A program made the translations under genes and the position numbers. Shown one piece after another: positions 1 through 6,645 of a stretch of 9,516 nt of DNA; the stretch's first letter is position 1; the number at the start of each line of letters is the position of its first letter. The notes beneath the pieces were generated by a model. The model was not told the origin of the DNA, ran no database searches, and saw only the letters and a list, made by a program, of their open reading frames with translations. The stretch is from Betaproteobacteria bacterium (GTDB taxonomy: Bacteria; Pseudomonadota; Gammaproteobacteria; Burkholderiales; SG8-41): NCBI GenBank assembly GCA_021414185.1, contig JAIOOZ010000091.1, forward strand, positions 1 to 9,516, given 5' to 3'.

Positions 1-609
1 AAATTCGGCGGCGGAGTCGCAGCGCCCTCGGCCAATCGCTTCGGACGCGTGAGCGCTACTCTGGCTGAGCATGTCAGGCAGGAATTCGGCGACGCGGTCG
101 ACTTCGTGGTCGATGGCGGGCAGAGCGATGTCGGCATCGAATCGACCGTTGTCGATGCAACGGGAACGGCGCCGGTTTTGTTGCGCCCGGGACATATCAC
201 GGCGCGCGAAATCGAACAGGCGGCGGGTGTGGGCTTGGCCATGCCGACTGCGCAATCGCCGCGCGCCCCGGGCACGCTCGCCGCGCACTACGCGCCGGCA
301 ACGCCTCTACTGGTGATGGAAAGCGATCTGTTGCTGGAGCTTGCGGCAACGCTCACGCGCCAGGGCAAACGTGTGGCAGTGCTCGCGCGCAGCGCGCTGC
401 AGCCATTGCATGCCGGACTTACGTGGATTGCCGCGCCCACCGATGCGCAGGCCTACGCGCACGATCTCTACGCTAATTTGCGCGCGCTCGACGCGGCGAA
501 TTGCGATGCGCTACTGGTTGAGCAATTGCCGCAACAGCCCGCATGGGCCGCGGTCAATGACCGCGTTGGTCGCGCTGCGGCTGGGACTCGGCCACCGGCA
601 GCGTCTTGA
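1..609 (+). CDS. sua5: L-threonylcarbamoyladenylate synthase, Sua5 type (5'-truncated by window edge)
   Basis: This is the C-terminal 202 residues of a Sua5/YrdC-family enzyme. The enzyme makes threonylcarbamoyl-AMP from threonine, bicarbonate and ATP in the cytoplasm, the first step of the universal t6A37 tRNA modification. The reading frame is open from base 1, so the GTG at 49 is internal and the true start lies to the left. Visible motifs, in fragment numbering, are the conserved PSANRFGRVS (9-18), GIESTVVD (45-52) and RPG (62-64) of the YrdC domain. They are followed by the Sua5 linker with APG (89-91) and HYAP (96-99). The remaining ~100 residues form the Sua5-specific C-terminal domain, including the typical LYANLRALD and AVNDR segments. 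The linker and extra domain separate it from single-domain TsaC/YrdC. It is the only + strand gene here. Its last 56 nt overlap the end of the convergent diguanylate cyclase gene. Confidence 0.95.
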   Translation, partial: KFGGGVAAPSANRFGRVSATLAEHVRQEFGDAVDFVVDGGQSDVGIESTVVDATGTAPVLLRPGHITAREIEQAAGVGLAMPTAQSPRAPGTLAAHYAPATPLLVMESDLLLELAATLTRQGKRVAVLARSALQPLHAGLTWIAAPTDAQAYAHDLYANLRALDAANCDALLVEQLPQQPAWAAVNDRVGRAAAGTRPPAAS

Positions 610-2305
610 CGTTGCTGACGACGACGCGGTTGCGCCCGCCGTTCTTGGCTTCGTAGAGCGCCGCGTCGGCGACCTGCAACAGGTGCTCGCGGCGGCGGCC
701 GTGCTCCGGGAAACACGCCACACCCAGCGACAACGTGACGGCACCCAGCGATTTGCCGTCGTGCACGAGGCGCAGTTCGCGTGCCGCTTCGCGCAGCATC
801 TCCGCGCGCTGGCGGCCGATTTCGACGTTGGCTTCGGGCAGCACGATGGTGAATTCCTCGCCGCCGTAACGGCACGCAATATCGCTGCCGCGCACGTGCC
901 GTTGCAGGACGCCGCCCAGGTCGCGCAGCACGGCGTCGCCGGCTTCGTGACCGAAGGTGTCGTTGAAGCTCTTGAAATTGTCGACGTCTATCATGATCAG
1001 CGACAGCGGCAGGTTCTTTCTTTCGAGCCGCGCCAGTTCACGGTCGAGCACTTCTTCGAGGAAGCGCCGGTTGAAAAGTCCGGTCAGCGGGTCGCGCACC
1101 GATTGCTGGCGCAGCGTTTCGCGCAGTTTTAAATTAGACAGAGCAAGCGCGATCTGTTCGGCAACCGCGGTGGCGAGCTGCTGCTTGGATTCGCTGAAGG
1201 GCGCGGCGACGCCTTCGGCGGAAGGCTTCGCCTGCAGGTACAGCATGCCGAGCGTTTCGCCCTGCGCCATCATCGGCGCGCACAGGTAGGGCTCGGTCAT
1301 TTTGCCGTGGCGCGCAACGTGCGCGCAGACGATCGAATGATCGTGCTCGGCGACCGTATGCAAACGGCCGCGCCGTAGCGCCCAGCATTCGGACGGCTGA
1401 AACATGTCTTCGGCCGTGTCGGCCCCGCCCCATGACGCGGCGAGTTCAAGGTAATTGCGAGACGCGTGGAACATGAAAATAGTGCCGGCTTCATGCGGAA
1501 ACAATTGCGGTCCGAAGCGGGCGATGGCCGTGCACGCTTCTTCCGAGCTGGCGCAGGTCTGCAAAAAGCCGCTCATCTGGCTCATGTGCGTGACTTCCTG
1601 ATTGCGTTCGCGCACTTCGGCCAGGCTCGCCGCGAGCTTGGCGTTGAAGTCGCGTTCGGCTGCGGTGTTTTTCCGCCGCACGAGCGTGCCGCGCATGACC
1701 AGGAAGCAGATGCCGCCGAGCAGGCACACGTTGAGAAAGGTCGCCACGGCAAAGGTGACGGTCGTGATATAGGCGTTGAATTCCGCCTCCGCGCTGCGCG
1801 TCGCCAGCACGACCTCTTCGCGCGACTGGATCTCGCTCACGATATGGCGGATGCGGTCCATCAGGACCTTGCCCGGGCCTTCCTGCACGATGGCCGACGC
1901 CGCCGTCATACCGCGTTCGCGGCGCACGGCAATGACTTCGTTGAGTTGATCAAACCGCTTGGCGATCAGCGGTTCCAGCGCGGTCAGGCGCGCGTTTCTC
2001 TCGGTATCATCCGTTGTAAGCCGCGTCAGTTCTTTAATTTTGGCAGTGGCGACCGGGCGCGCATTCAAATAGGGGTCAAGGTAGCGCTCGTCACCGGTGA
2101 TGACAAAACCGCGCTGGCCGGTTTCCGCGTCGACCAGGCTGGAACGCAACTCGCCGAGCAGGCGCAGACTTTGTTCGCTGCTGGCGACAAGATGATTGGC
2201 GGCGACCAGATTGCCGAGCGTGGTGTAGGAGACCGCGGCGTTCAACGCGAGCAGCGCGAAGGCGGCGACGAATCCGCTGGCGATTCTGGTGGTTGATGCT
2301 TCCAT
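554..2305 (-). CDS. Membrane diguanylate cyclase, CHASE3-GAF-GGDEF
   Basis: Predicted inner-membrane enzyme that makes c-di-GMP from two GTP; 583 aa from the ATG at 2305. Order: TM helix (8-33), CHASE3 extracytoplasmic sensor (about 38-175, with the family motif DAETGQRGF at 59-67), second TM helix (178-204), a short linker that may be helical, GAF domain (about 245-392) and GGDEF domain (about 404-560). The active site looks intact: GGEEF at 481-485, with D440, N448 and D457 at the metal and guanine positions of PleD-type cyclases. An RxxD inhibitory site (RGSD, 472-475) lies five residues before GGEEF, so product inhibition is expected. No EAL or HD-GYP domain is present, so it should only synthesise. 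The frame is open further upstream to a TTG at 2380, but the ATG puts the TM helix right at the N-terminus as usual; neither start has a clear Shine-Dalgarno. The signal sensed is unknown. Confidence 0.93.
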   Translation of the reverse strand: MEASTTRIASGFVAAFALLALNAAVSYTTLGNLVAANHLVASSEQSLRLLGELRSSLVDAETGQRGFVITGDERYLDPYLNARPVATAKIKELTRLTTDDTERNARLTALEPLIAKRFDQLNEVIAVRRERGMTAASAIVQEGPGKVLMDRIRHIVSEIQSREEVVLATRSAEAEFNAYITTVTFAVATFLNVCLLGGICFLVMRGTLVRRKNTAAERDFNAKLAASLAEVRERNQEVTHMSQMSGFLQTCASSEEACTAIARFGPQLFPHEAGTIFMFHASRNYLELAASWGGADTAEDMFQPSECWALRRGRLHTVAEHDHSIVCAHVARHGKMTEPYLCAPMMAQGETLGMLYLQAKPSAEGVAAPFSESKQQLATAVAEQIALALSNLKLRETLRQQSVRDPLTGLFNRRFLEEVLDRELARLERKNLPLSLIMIDVDNFKSFNDTFGHEAGDAVLRDLGGVLQRHVRGSDIACRYGGEEFTIVLPEANVEIGRQRAEMLREAARELRLVHDGKSLGAVTLSLGVACFPEHGRRREHLLQVADAALYEAKNGGRNRVVVSNVKTLPVAESQPQRDQRGH

Positions 2306-2546
2306 GGCGCTAAGGGGGCATGCACAAACGCGCGCGTCGAGGGAAGCGCCGTAGAAATTTGCCGTCCCCTGGTGCGGCAAATGTGACGCGAATATTACAC
2401 TATGAAGCGCCGTTCGCCGATAGACTTTTCACGCTGCAGCGCAATACCTTACATGCAGCTTACGTGCCAAGGTCAGGCGCACACGAAAACGCTTGCACAC
2501 ATAGAGGACCGGACTGGCGACGAGGGGCTGGAAGGTCGCGCTGGCC
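2306..2546 (-). promoter_or_regulatory. Intergenic region upstream of the diguanylate cyclase
   Basis: These 241 nt lie between the Yip1-family gene and the cyclase gene, both on the - strand, and I see no convincing coding sequence in them. The cyclase promoter should be here unless it is read through from the upstream trio. The best -10 candidate is TAATAT at 2397-2392, which lacks a recognisable -35. An inverted repeat at 2357-2382 would fall near the 5' end of a transcript starting there. No clear intrinsic terminator follows the Yip1 gene. Confidence 0.4.
2357..2382. repeat. Inverted repeat, 8-bp arms with 10-nt spacer, upstream of the cyclase
   Basis: ATTTGCCG (2357-2364) and CGGCAAAT (2375-2382) are perfect inverted arms, 52-77 nt before the cyclase ATG. 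It could be an operator, a 5'-leader hairpin, or a weak terminator for the upstream trio. Only a short T run (TTT, then C) follows on the - strand, which argues against an efficient terminator. Confidence 0.45.
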
Positions 2547-3119
2547 TTAGAGTATTCCAAGCCAACCCGCAAACGCACCCAGTGCAGTGCTGAAAACCAT
2601 CAGCAGCATACTGCTCAATGCGACGTATTCCGCTGCATCGCGCTCCCTGACGCCCAGCACGTGCTGCAGCCCCGCGTATTGGAGATAGAGGCTGTGAAAA
2701 AACGGCAGTATCAGCACGTAAGCCAGGCTCGGGACCAGGAGCACGACGCCGCCAAGCAGCACGGGCGCGGCGCCGTAGGCCGCTACTTGCAGCGCGCGCG
2801 GCCAATTGCGCCGGCCGGCGAACAGCGGCGCGAGAATGACAATCGATACCGCGCACAGGCCGATCGACAGCACGACGCCAAAATAGACAATCAGGCTCCC
2901 CCGCATTATCTGGACCAAGTCCAGGTCGGAATGGCCACCACTGGCGTCGTTCCCGAACAACAACAGGCCCAGACCCCAGCTGGCGGCCGGCATCAGCGCG
3001 AGGGGCAGCACGAAACGCCCAAAGATCGTCCGCGCGCGCGGTTCCTCGCCCTTGATCGTTCGCCATTCCTCGCCCGGGGCCACGGTAAGCCGCACCGCGC
3101 GCCGCAATGCCCGCAACAT
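2547..3119 (-). CDS. Yip1-family multispanning membrane protein
   Basis: A 190-aa integral membrane protein of the Yip1/DUF1282 type, usually of unknown function in bacteria. The N-terminus carries the cytosolic PxEEWxxI-type motif (PGEEWRTI, 15-22) that precedes the first helix in this family. Four to five hydrophobic segments follow, at about 36-56, 73-100, 115-140 and 166-187, with the AAYGAAPVLLGG segment (113-124) typical of Yip1 proteins. The ATG at 3119 shares its A with the TGA of the preceding 96-aa gene (TGATG), so translation is probably coupled. The site before it is G-rich but not a good Shine-Dalgarno, which fits coupling. It is the last gene of a three-gene unit with the TPR and 96-aa genes. 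Family assignment is fairly firm; the role is unknown. Confidence 0.85.
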   Translation of the reverse strand: MLRALRRAVRLTVAPGEEWRTIKGEEPRARTIFGRFVLPLALMPAASWGLGLLLFGNDASGGHSDLDLVQIMRGSLIVYFGVVLSIGLCAVSIVILAPLFAGRRNWPRALQVAAYGAAPVLLGGVVLLVPSLAYVLILPFFHSLYLQYAGLQHVLGVRERDAAEYVALSSMLLMVFSTALGAFAGWLGIL

Positions 3120-3409
3120 CAGCCGCCCGCTGCCGCCGCCAGATAAAGCCGGATTTTAATGACGATCAATATCGCTTCGATCACGAGCAGGAAAAATAGC
3201 GCGAGAAAACCTATGTGCTGATCCACGATGAATCGCGGCGCGATAAAGCGCGTGACTTTCATGATGGGCGCGGTGACCGTTTTCAGCATGGAATAGACGA
3301 TATTGCTGTCGCGCCGCGAGCCGGCCAGTATGAAGAGCGCGCCCTGGCCCAGCAAAGCCATCAGCGCGACTTCGTTGAGACCTTTCAGGATGATGACCAG
3401 TTGGTACAT
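3119..3409 (-). CDS. Small two-helix membrane protein, unknown function
   Basis: A 96-aa hydrophobic protein that I do not recognise by a named domain. It has one hydrophobic segment at about 11-30, a basic and polar middle (31-65, with several Arg and Lys) and a second strongly hydrophobic helix at about 66-90, then an AAAAGG tail. The frame is open upstream to 3592, but that part is antisense-like Arg/Gly-rich sequence inside the TPR gene. The ATG at 3409, 2 nt after the TPR stop and with AGG 8 nt before it, gives the credible protein. Its TGA overlaps the Yip1 ATG by one base. The tight packing suggests it works with the Yip1 protein or the TPR protein at the membrane; that is inference. 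Confidence 0.8.
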   Translation of the reverse strand: MYQLVIILKGLNEVALMALLGQGALFILAGSRRDSNIVYSMLKTVTAPIMKVTRFIAPRFIVDQHIGFLALFFLLVIEAILIVIKIRLYLAAAAGG

Positions 3410-3411
3410 CG

Positions 3412-4020
3412 CTAGGGCCTGGCCGCTGCGCCCGCGTGCGGCCCGTCCGTCGCGGACGTTGCGGCGGGTTGTTCCGTGGCCCGGCTCAAATGCAGGGCCA
3501 TCTTGGGATCGAACCGGTTCAGATGCGCGGTGGTTTCCGCGAGTTTGTCGCGGCGGTTCAGCGTGTGATAGGCCATTCCCAGTTCGTACCATGCGTGCCC
3601 GTTCATGGGCTGCAGGGAGGCTGCCCGCTCCAGCGCTTCGGCTGATTCTTCGTGGCGACCGAGCGAAGCGAATGCGAGTCCCAGCCCGTACCAGGCGCGG
3701 TCGATTTTCGGATCGTGCCGCAACGCATCGCGGAAAGCCGTGATTGCCTGTTCATAATCTTTTTTCAGATGATAAACGTAGCCGAGATCGAACAGCAGGA
3801 CGGCGTTGTCCGGGTCGTTGTTCAAGGCGTTGCGGAACTGCTCGATCGCGAGTTCGTGGCGGCCGCGGGTCGCGTACAAAAATCCGAGCGCACTGGCGGC
3901 GCGCGCATGCGCGGGGTCCATGCGCAGCACTTCACGCAAATCGGCTATCGCTTGGTCGTAGCGTTTGAACAGCGCAAATAAGCGCGAGCGTTGATACAGC
4001 CACCAGGTATTTGATTTCAT
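3412..4020 (-). CDS. Tetratricopeptide-repeat protein
   Basis: A 202-aa protein built almost entirely of TPR helix-turn-helix repeats, at about 8-36, 38-70, 72-104, 106-138 and 140-171. Each shows the usual W/L-G-Y-A-F-A-P spacing, for example ALGFLY, LGYVYHL, YGLGLAF and YELGMAY, ending in DP or QP. The C-terminal 25 residues are Ala/Pro/Thr-rich and probably disordered. There is no signal peptide or TM helix, so it is likely a cytoplasmic scaffold or adaptor. The ATG at 4020 was chosen; upstream in-frame starts are TTG only (for example at 4053, inside the T-tract of the terminator). No Shine-Dalgarno precedes the ATG. It opens the trio with the 96-aa and Yip1 genes, which suggests its partner may be a membrane protein; the actual partner is unknown. 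Confidence 0.88.
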   Translation of the reverse strand: MKSNTWWLYQRSRLFALFKRYDQAIADLREVLRMDPAHARAASALGFLYATRGRHELAIEQFRNALNNDPDNAVLLFDLGYVYHLKKDYEQAITAFRDALRHDPKIDRAWYGLGLAFASLGRHEESAEALERAASLQPMNGHAWYELGMAYHTLNRRDKLAETTAHLNRFDPKMALHLSRATEQPAATSATDGPHAGAAARP

Positions 4021-4028
4021 GCCCGCGC

Positions 4029-4034
4029 ATTCTA
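4029..4034 (-). promoter_or_regulatory. Possible -10 box of the TPR operon (leaderless start?)
   Basis: TAGAAT on the - strand (4034-4029) matches the sigma-70 -10 consensus at five of six positions. It lies only 8 nt before the ATG at 4020, so transcription would begin about 2 nt ahead of the start codon. The -35 region would fall in the T-tract of the upstream terminator and matches poorly. Weak call. Confidence 0.25.
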
Positions 4035-4051
4035 GCAAAAGGTCACCCGCC

Positions 4052-4083
4052 AAAAAAACAAAGCCCGCGCTAGCGGGCTTTGT
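4052..4083 (-). terminator. Rho-independent terminator of the symporter operon
   Basis: Perfect 11-bp stem (ACAAAGCCCGC at 4058-4068 pairing with 4073-4083) around the 4-nt loop GCTA/TAGC. On the - strand it is followed at once by seven T (4058-4052). It lies 20 nt after the stop of the symporter large-subunit gene. It separates that operon from the TPR gene, whose ATG is only 31 nt further on. Confidence 0.93.
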
Positions 4084-4102
4084 CCCTTACACCAACACCT
4101 CC

Positions 4103-6166
4103 TCAGGTAGCTTGCGTATTGATGTCGCCGCGCAGGTGCGGATAACGCACGTGGTCGACGAGCTCCTGCACCTGTTTTGACGGCTCGGGCGTCAGCAGGC
4201 TCACCACGATGATGGTGAGGATGCCGATGGGCACGCCGAAGACGCCGGCCGAGATCGGGCTCATGTTGAACCATTGATTGGCTGCAATACCGCCGAAGAA
4301 CGGGTAGGTCGTATACATGTAATACATGCAGACGCCCAATCCCGCAGCCATGCCGACAATGGCGCCCCACTTGTTGGCGCGCCGCCAGAATACGCCAAGC
4401 ACCAGCGCCGGGAAGAACGCCGAAGCCGCGAGCGAGAAGGCCGCGCCGACCAGGAACAGAATGTCTCCGGGCTTGAGCGAGGTTACGTATGCGGCGGTCA
4501 GCGCTACCACGACCAGCAGGGCTTTCGACACCGAAACCCGGCGCGAGGTCGAGGCGGTCGGATCGATCATCTTGTAGTAGAGGTCATGCGACAGCGCGTT
4601 CGCAATCGTCAGCAACAGGCCGTCGGCGGTCGACAGCGCCGCCGCGAGACCGCCTGCAGCCACCAAGCCTGATACGACATAAGGGAGGCCCGCGATTTCC
4701 GGCGTTGCCAGCACGATGATGTCAGTGCCAAGTACGATTTCCGCGAGCTGCACGATGCCGTCCTTGTTGACGTCAGTGATCGACAGTAGCGATGGATCAA
4801 CCTTCGACCAGTTCGCCGCCCATGCAGGCAGATCGGCGAATGTGCTGCCGACCAGGAAATGGTAAACGTCGTATTTCGCAAGCACGGCGAGCGAAGGTGC
4901 CGTGAAGTAGAGCAGAAAGATGAAAAACAGCGACCAGAATACCGACTGACGCGCCTGTCGCACGCTGGGTGTCGTGTAGTAGCGCATCAGGATATGCGGC
5001 AGAGCTGCCGTGCCGAACATCATGCAGAACACGATGCCGAGGAAGTTGTTACGCGCGATGTTTTGCGCCGCCTCGTCCTTGCCAGGAAACGGCTGTGCAT
5101 GCGGTCGAGGCGGTGCGGCGCGTGCAGCCAGTCCCTTGTCTTTGTTCCACTGGCCTTTCGCGGCGTCGACATCCTTGGGATACGAATCCACCGCTTTCTG
5201 CGCTGCCGCGACCTGATCGGCGGGAGCGTTGTCAGCTTTCAGTTTGCCGGCTGCCTGCTCGAGATCAGCCTTGCCTTTTGCATAGGCTGCGGCAGGATCC
5301 TTGAGGTTGGCATTGGCGGCATCCGCGCGCGCCTTGAAAATGTTGCGCACTTCTATCTCTTTCGGATCGTTGGTGAGCACCTTCTCGCGCTCGGTCACTT
5401 TTTGCAGCACCTGACCGTAGGCCAACTGGGGCACCGGAATGCCGGTGTACTTGACCGACAGCCAGACGACCGGCGTGAGGTAAGCGATGATCAGAATGAT
5501 GTACTGCGCGACCTGCGTCCACGTCACCGCGCGCATCCCGCCGAGGAAAGAACACACCAGGATGCCGCCGAGACCGACGAACACGCCGACGCCGAACTCG
5601 AGCCCGGTGAAGCGGCTGGTGATCAGGCCGACGCCGTAAATCTGCGCCACCACGTAAGTGAACGAGCACAGTATCGCGGCGAAAATGCCGACGCTGCGGA
5701 CGATGTTGCCGCCGTAACGCTCGCCGAGAAAATCAGGAATGGTGAACTGGCCGAATTTGCGCAGATACGGTGCGAGCAGAAACGCGACCAGGCAGTAGCC
5801 GCCGGTCCAGCCCATGACAAACGCGAGGCCGTCGAAGCCGGATAAATACAACGTGCCGGCCATGCCGATGAACGACGCCGCGCTCATCCAGTCGGCGCCG
5901 GTCGCCATGCCATTGAAGAATGCCGGCACGCGCCGTCCCGCCACGTAATATTCCGCGGGATCGACGGTGCGGCTCATGATGCCGATTCCGGCATACAGGC
6001 CTATGGTTCCGGCAAGGAAGAAGTAACCGATCCACTGTCTTGACATGCCCATTTGCTCCGCCACCGCGAGCGCGAGCAGAAAGATAATGAAGCCGCCGGT
6101 GTACCAGCTGTAATACCTTTTGAGCTGGCTTTTGAATGCTTTATGTCCCATCACGGATTCGCTCAT
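4103..6166 (-). CDS. Sodium:solute symporter large subunit, SSS family (VC_2705/ActP-like)
   Basis: A 687-aa polytopic inner-membrane transporter of the sodium:solute symporter family, closest to the VC_2705 group that pairs with a DUF4212 small subunit; likely substrate acetate or another short carboxylate. Core features: TM helices throughout 21-240 and 373-660, the SSS segment VDPAEYYVAGRRVP (68-81), the GADWMSAASFIG helix (90-101) and S512-T513 in AAALSTADGLLL, equivalent to the Na2-site Ser/Thr of PutP and vSGLT. The C-terminal tail is cytosolic. Two extra elements stand out: a soluble Ala/Lys/Asp-rich insert of about 110 residues (256-366) between two helices, and an EF-hand-like loop DVNKDGIVQLAE (465-476). 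The ATG at 6166 overlaps the small-subunit TGA (ATGA), with GAGGGAG upstream inside that gene. A strong terminator follows. Substrate is inferred from the family. Confidence 0.93.
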   Translation of the reverse strand: MSESVMGHKAFKSQLKRYYSWYTGGFIIFLLALAVAEQMGMSRQWIGYFFLAGTIGLYAGIGIMSRTVDPAEYYVAGRRVPAFFNGMATGADWMSAASFIGMAGTLYLSGFDGLAFVMGWTGGYCLVAFLLAPYLRKFGQFTIPDFLGERYGGNIVRSVGIFAAILCSFTYVVAQIYGVGLITSRFTGLEFGVGVFVGLGGILVCSFLGGMRAVTWTQVAQYIILIIAYLTPVVWLSVKYTGIPVPQLAYGQVLQKVTEREKVLTNDPKEIEVRNIFKARADAANANLKDPAAAYAKGKADLEQAAGKLKADNAPADQVAAAQKAVDSYPKDVDAAKGQWNKDKGLAARAAPPRPHAQPFPGKDEAAQNIARNNFLGIVFCMMFGTAALPHILMRYYTTPSVRQARQSVFWSLFFIFLLYFTAPSLAVLAKYDVYHFLVGSTFADLPAWAANWSKVDPSLLSITDVNKDGIVQLAEIVLGTDIIVLATPEIAGLPYVVSGLVAAGGLAAALSTADGLLLTIANALSHDLYYKMIDPTASTSRRVSVSKALLVVVALTAAYVTSLKPGDILFLVGAAFSLAASAFFPALVLGVFWRRANKWGAIVGMAAGLGVCMYYMYTTYPFFGGIAANQWFNMSPISAGVFGVPIGILTIIVVSLLTPEPSKQVQELVDHVRYPHLRGDINTQAT
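4739..4774 (-). other. EF-hand-like loop coding segment in the symporter
   Basis: Encodes residues 465-476 of the symporter, D-V-N-K-D-G-I-V-Q-L-A-E. The pattern has Asp at position 1, Asn at 3, Asp at 5, Gly at 6, a hydrophobic residue at 8 and Glu at 12, as in canonical calcium-binding EF loops. It lies between membrane helices, just before the conserved LATPEIAGLPY helix. From memory, similar DxNxDG loops recur in the VC_2705 group, so it may be a family trait. Confidence 0.65.
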
Positions 6167-6429
6167 TCGTCTTCTCCCTCGTCCACGCCGTATTCAATAT
6201 CGAGTTTGTTCATATAGTGCTGGTAGTACCAGATCAGCGCGACATATACGGCCAGCGAACCCTGCGCTGACATATAGAAGCCGAGCGGGAAGCCGAGGAA
6301 GGTAAACGCGTTCAACTCGCGCGCATACCAGCCTTCGACGAAGGTGACGAGGAACCAGATGAACAACAGGATTGCCGTGACGATCAGATTCTTGTGCCAG
6401 TACTGCTGGTGCTTGGCGGTTAACTCCAT
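6163..6429 (-). CDS. Sodium:solute symporter small subunit, DUF4212 family
   Basis: An 88-aa membrane protein matching the DUF4212 (sodium/substrate symporter small subunit) family in length and sequence. It has a cytosolic YWHKN entry (10-14), TM helix 1 (about 14-34), the conserved LNAFTFLGFPLGFYMSAQGS stretch (39-58), TM helix 2 (about 50-71), and an acidic tail with LDIEYGVDEGEDE (76-88). In this family it is encoded next to, and presumably assembles with, the SSS large subunit. Here the two genes overlap by 4 nt (ATGA), implying coupled translation near one-to-one. The ATG at 6429 has an excellent Shine-Dalgarno, AAGGAGG at 6442-6436, 6 nt away. This is the first gene of the symporter operon. 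Confidence 0.93.
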   Translation of the reverse strand: MELTAKHQQYWHKNLIVTAILLFIWFLVTFVEGWYARELNAFTFLGFPLGFYMSAQGSLAVYVALIWYYQHYMNKLDIEYGVDEGEDE

Positions 6430-6435
6430 GAAGCT

Positions 6436-6442
6436 CCTCCTT
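6436..6442 (-). promoter_or_regulatory. Strong ribosome binding site of the symporter operon
   Basis: AAGGAGG on the - strand, a seven-base match to the anti-Shine-Dalgarno, 6 nt before the ATG at 6429. It is the best site in the window and fixes the start of the DUF4212 gene. Confidence 0.88.
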
Positions 6443-6448
6443 GAAGTT

Positions 6449-6473
6449 GGCGGCGGAAGCGAGTGCTGCCGCC
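6449..6473 (-). other. GC-rich 5'-leader hairpin before the symporter operon RBS
   Basis: GGCGGC (6449-6454) pairs with GCCGCC (6468-6473). A further AGC/GCT pairing is possible in the loop. The structure ends 6 nt upstream of the strong RBS and would lie in the leader RNA if transcription starts near 6514. It could affect translation or RNA stability; no function is shown. Confidence 0.4.
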
Positions 6474-6520
6474 GAAACTACATGCATCGACTAGTATTTT
6501 TTTTTGCCGACTTGTTTTTT

Positions 6521-6526
6521 ATTATA
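6521..6526 (-). promoter_or_regulatory. Candidate -10 box, proximal promoter of symporter operon
   Basis: A perfect TATAAT on the - strand (6526-6521), preceded by CCCT. A start about 7 nt on would give a leader of roughly 85 nt. No hexamer at 16-18 nt upstream resembles TTGACA; a TTGTAA lies 21 nt away. A good -10 with a poor -35 would suit an activator-dependent promoter. Confidence 0.5.
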
Positions 6527-6616
6527 AGGGAATGCGAGTAAAAACCCTTACAACATCCTGACATTCGACAGGCGCCACCGTGCCAGGCAAATGACGATAT
6601 GACAGCGAAATAATCT

Positions 6617-6645
6617 ATTATATTCTTTAAAAAACAACATGATAG
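6617..6645 (-). promoter_or_regulatory. Candidate distal promoter of symporter operon
   Basis: A second perfect TATAAT on the - strand (6622-6617), in an AT-rich stretch. The hexamer CTATCA (6645-6640), 17 nt upstream, matches the -35 consensus at three of six positions. It would give a leader of about 180 nt. Confidence 0.35.

Noticed and set aside
49..51. GTG at 49 as the start of the Sua5 gene
   Set aside because: The frame continues to base 1, and the residues before it (GGGVAAPSANRFGR) are a core conserved motif of the family.
1466..2296. A 276-codon + strand open frame inside the cyclase gene
   Set aside because: It is antisense to the CHASE3 and GAF regions, with no recognisable motif. 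The - strand frame has clear domains and active-site residues.
3410..3592. Longer 157-aa version of the small membrane protein
   Set aside because: The extra 61 residues lie inside the TPR gene in another frame and are Arg/Gly-rich with no hydrophobic pattern. The ATG at 3409 just after the TPR stop is a better start.
5069..5401. Symporter insert as two genes or a frameshift
   Set aside because: A single frame runs through from 6166 to 4103 with typical SSS helices on both sides, so no disruption is evident.
4859..5845. A 328-codon + strand open frame inside the symporter gene
   Set aside because: It is antisense to conserved SSS helices, has an Arg/Glu/His-rich composition, and shows no domain or plausible upstream signal.
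6570..6592. Possible sigma-54 promoter: TGGCACG on the - strand upstream of the symporter operon
   Set aside because: The -24 half matches well, but the -12 GC element is missing at the required spacing (CC is found), so I do not call it.
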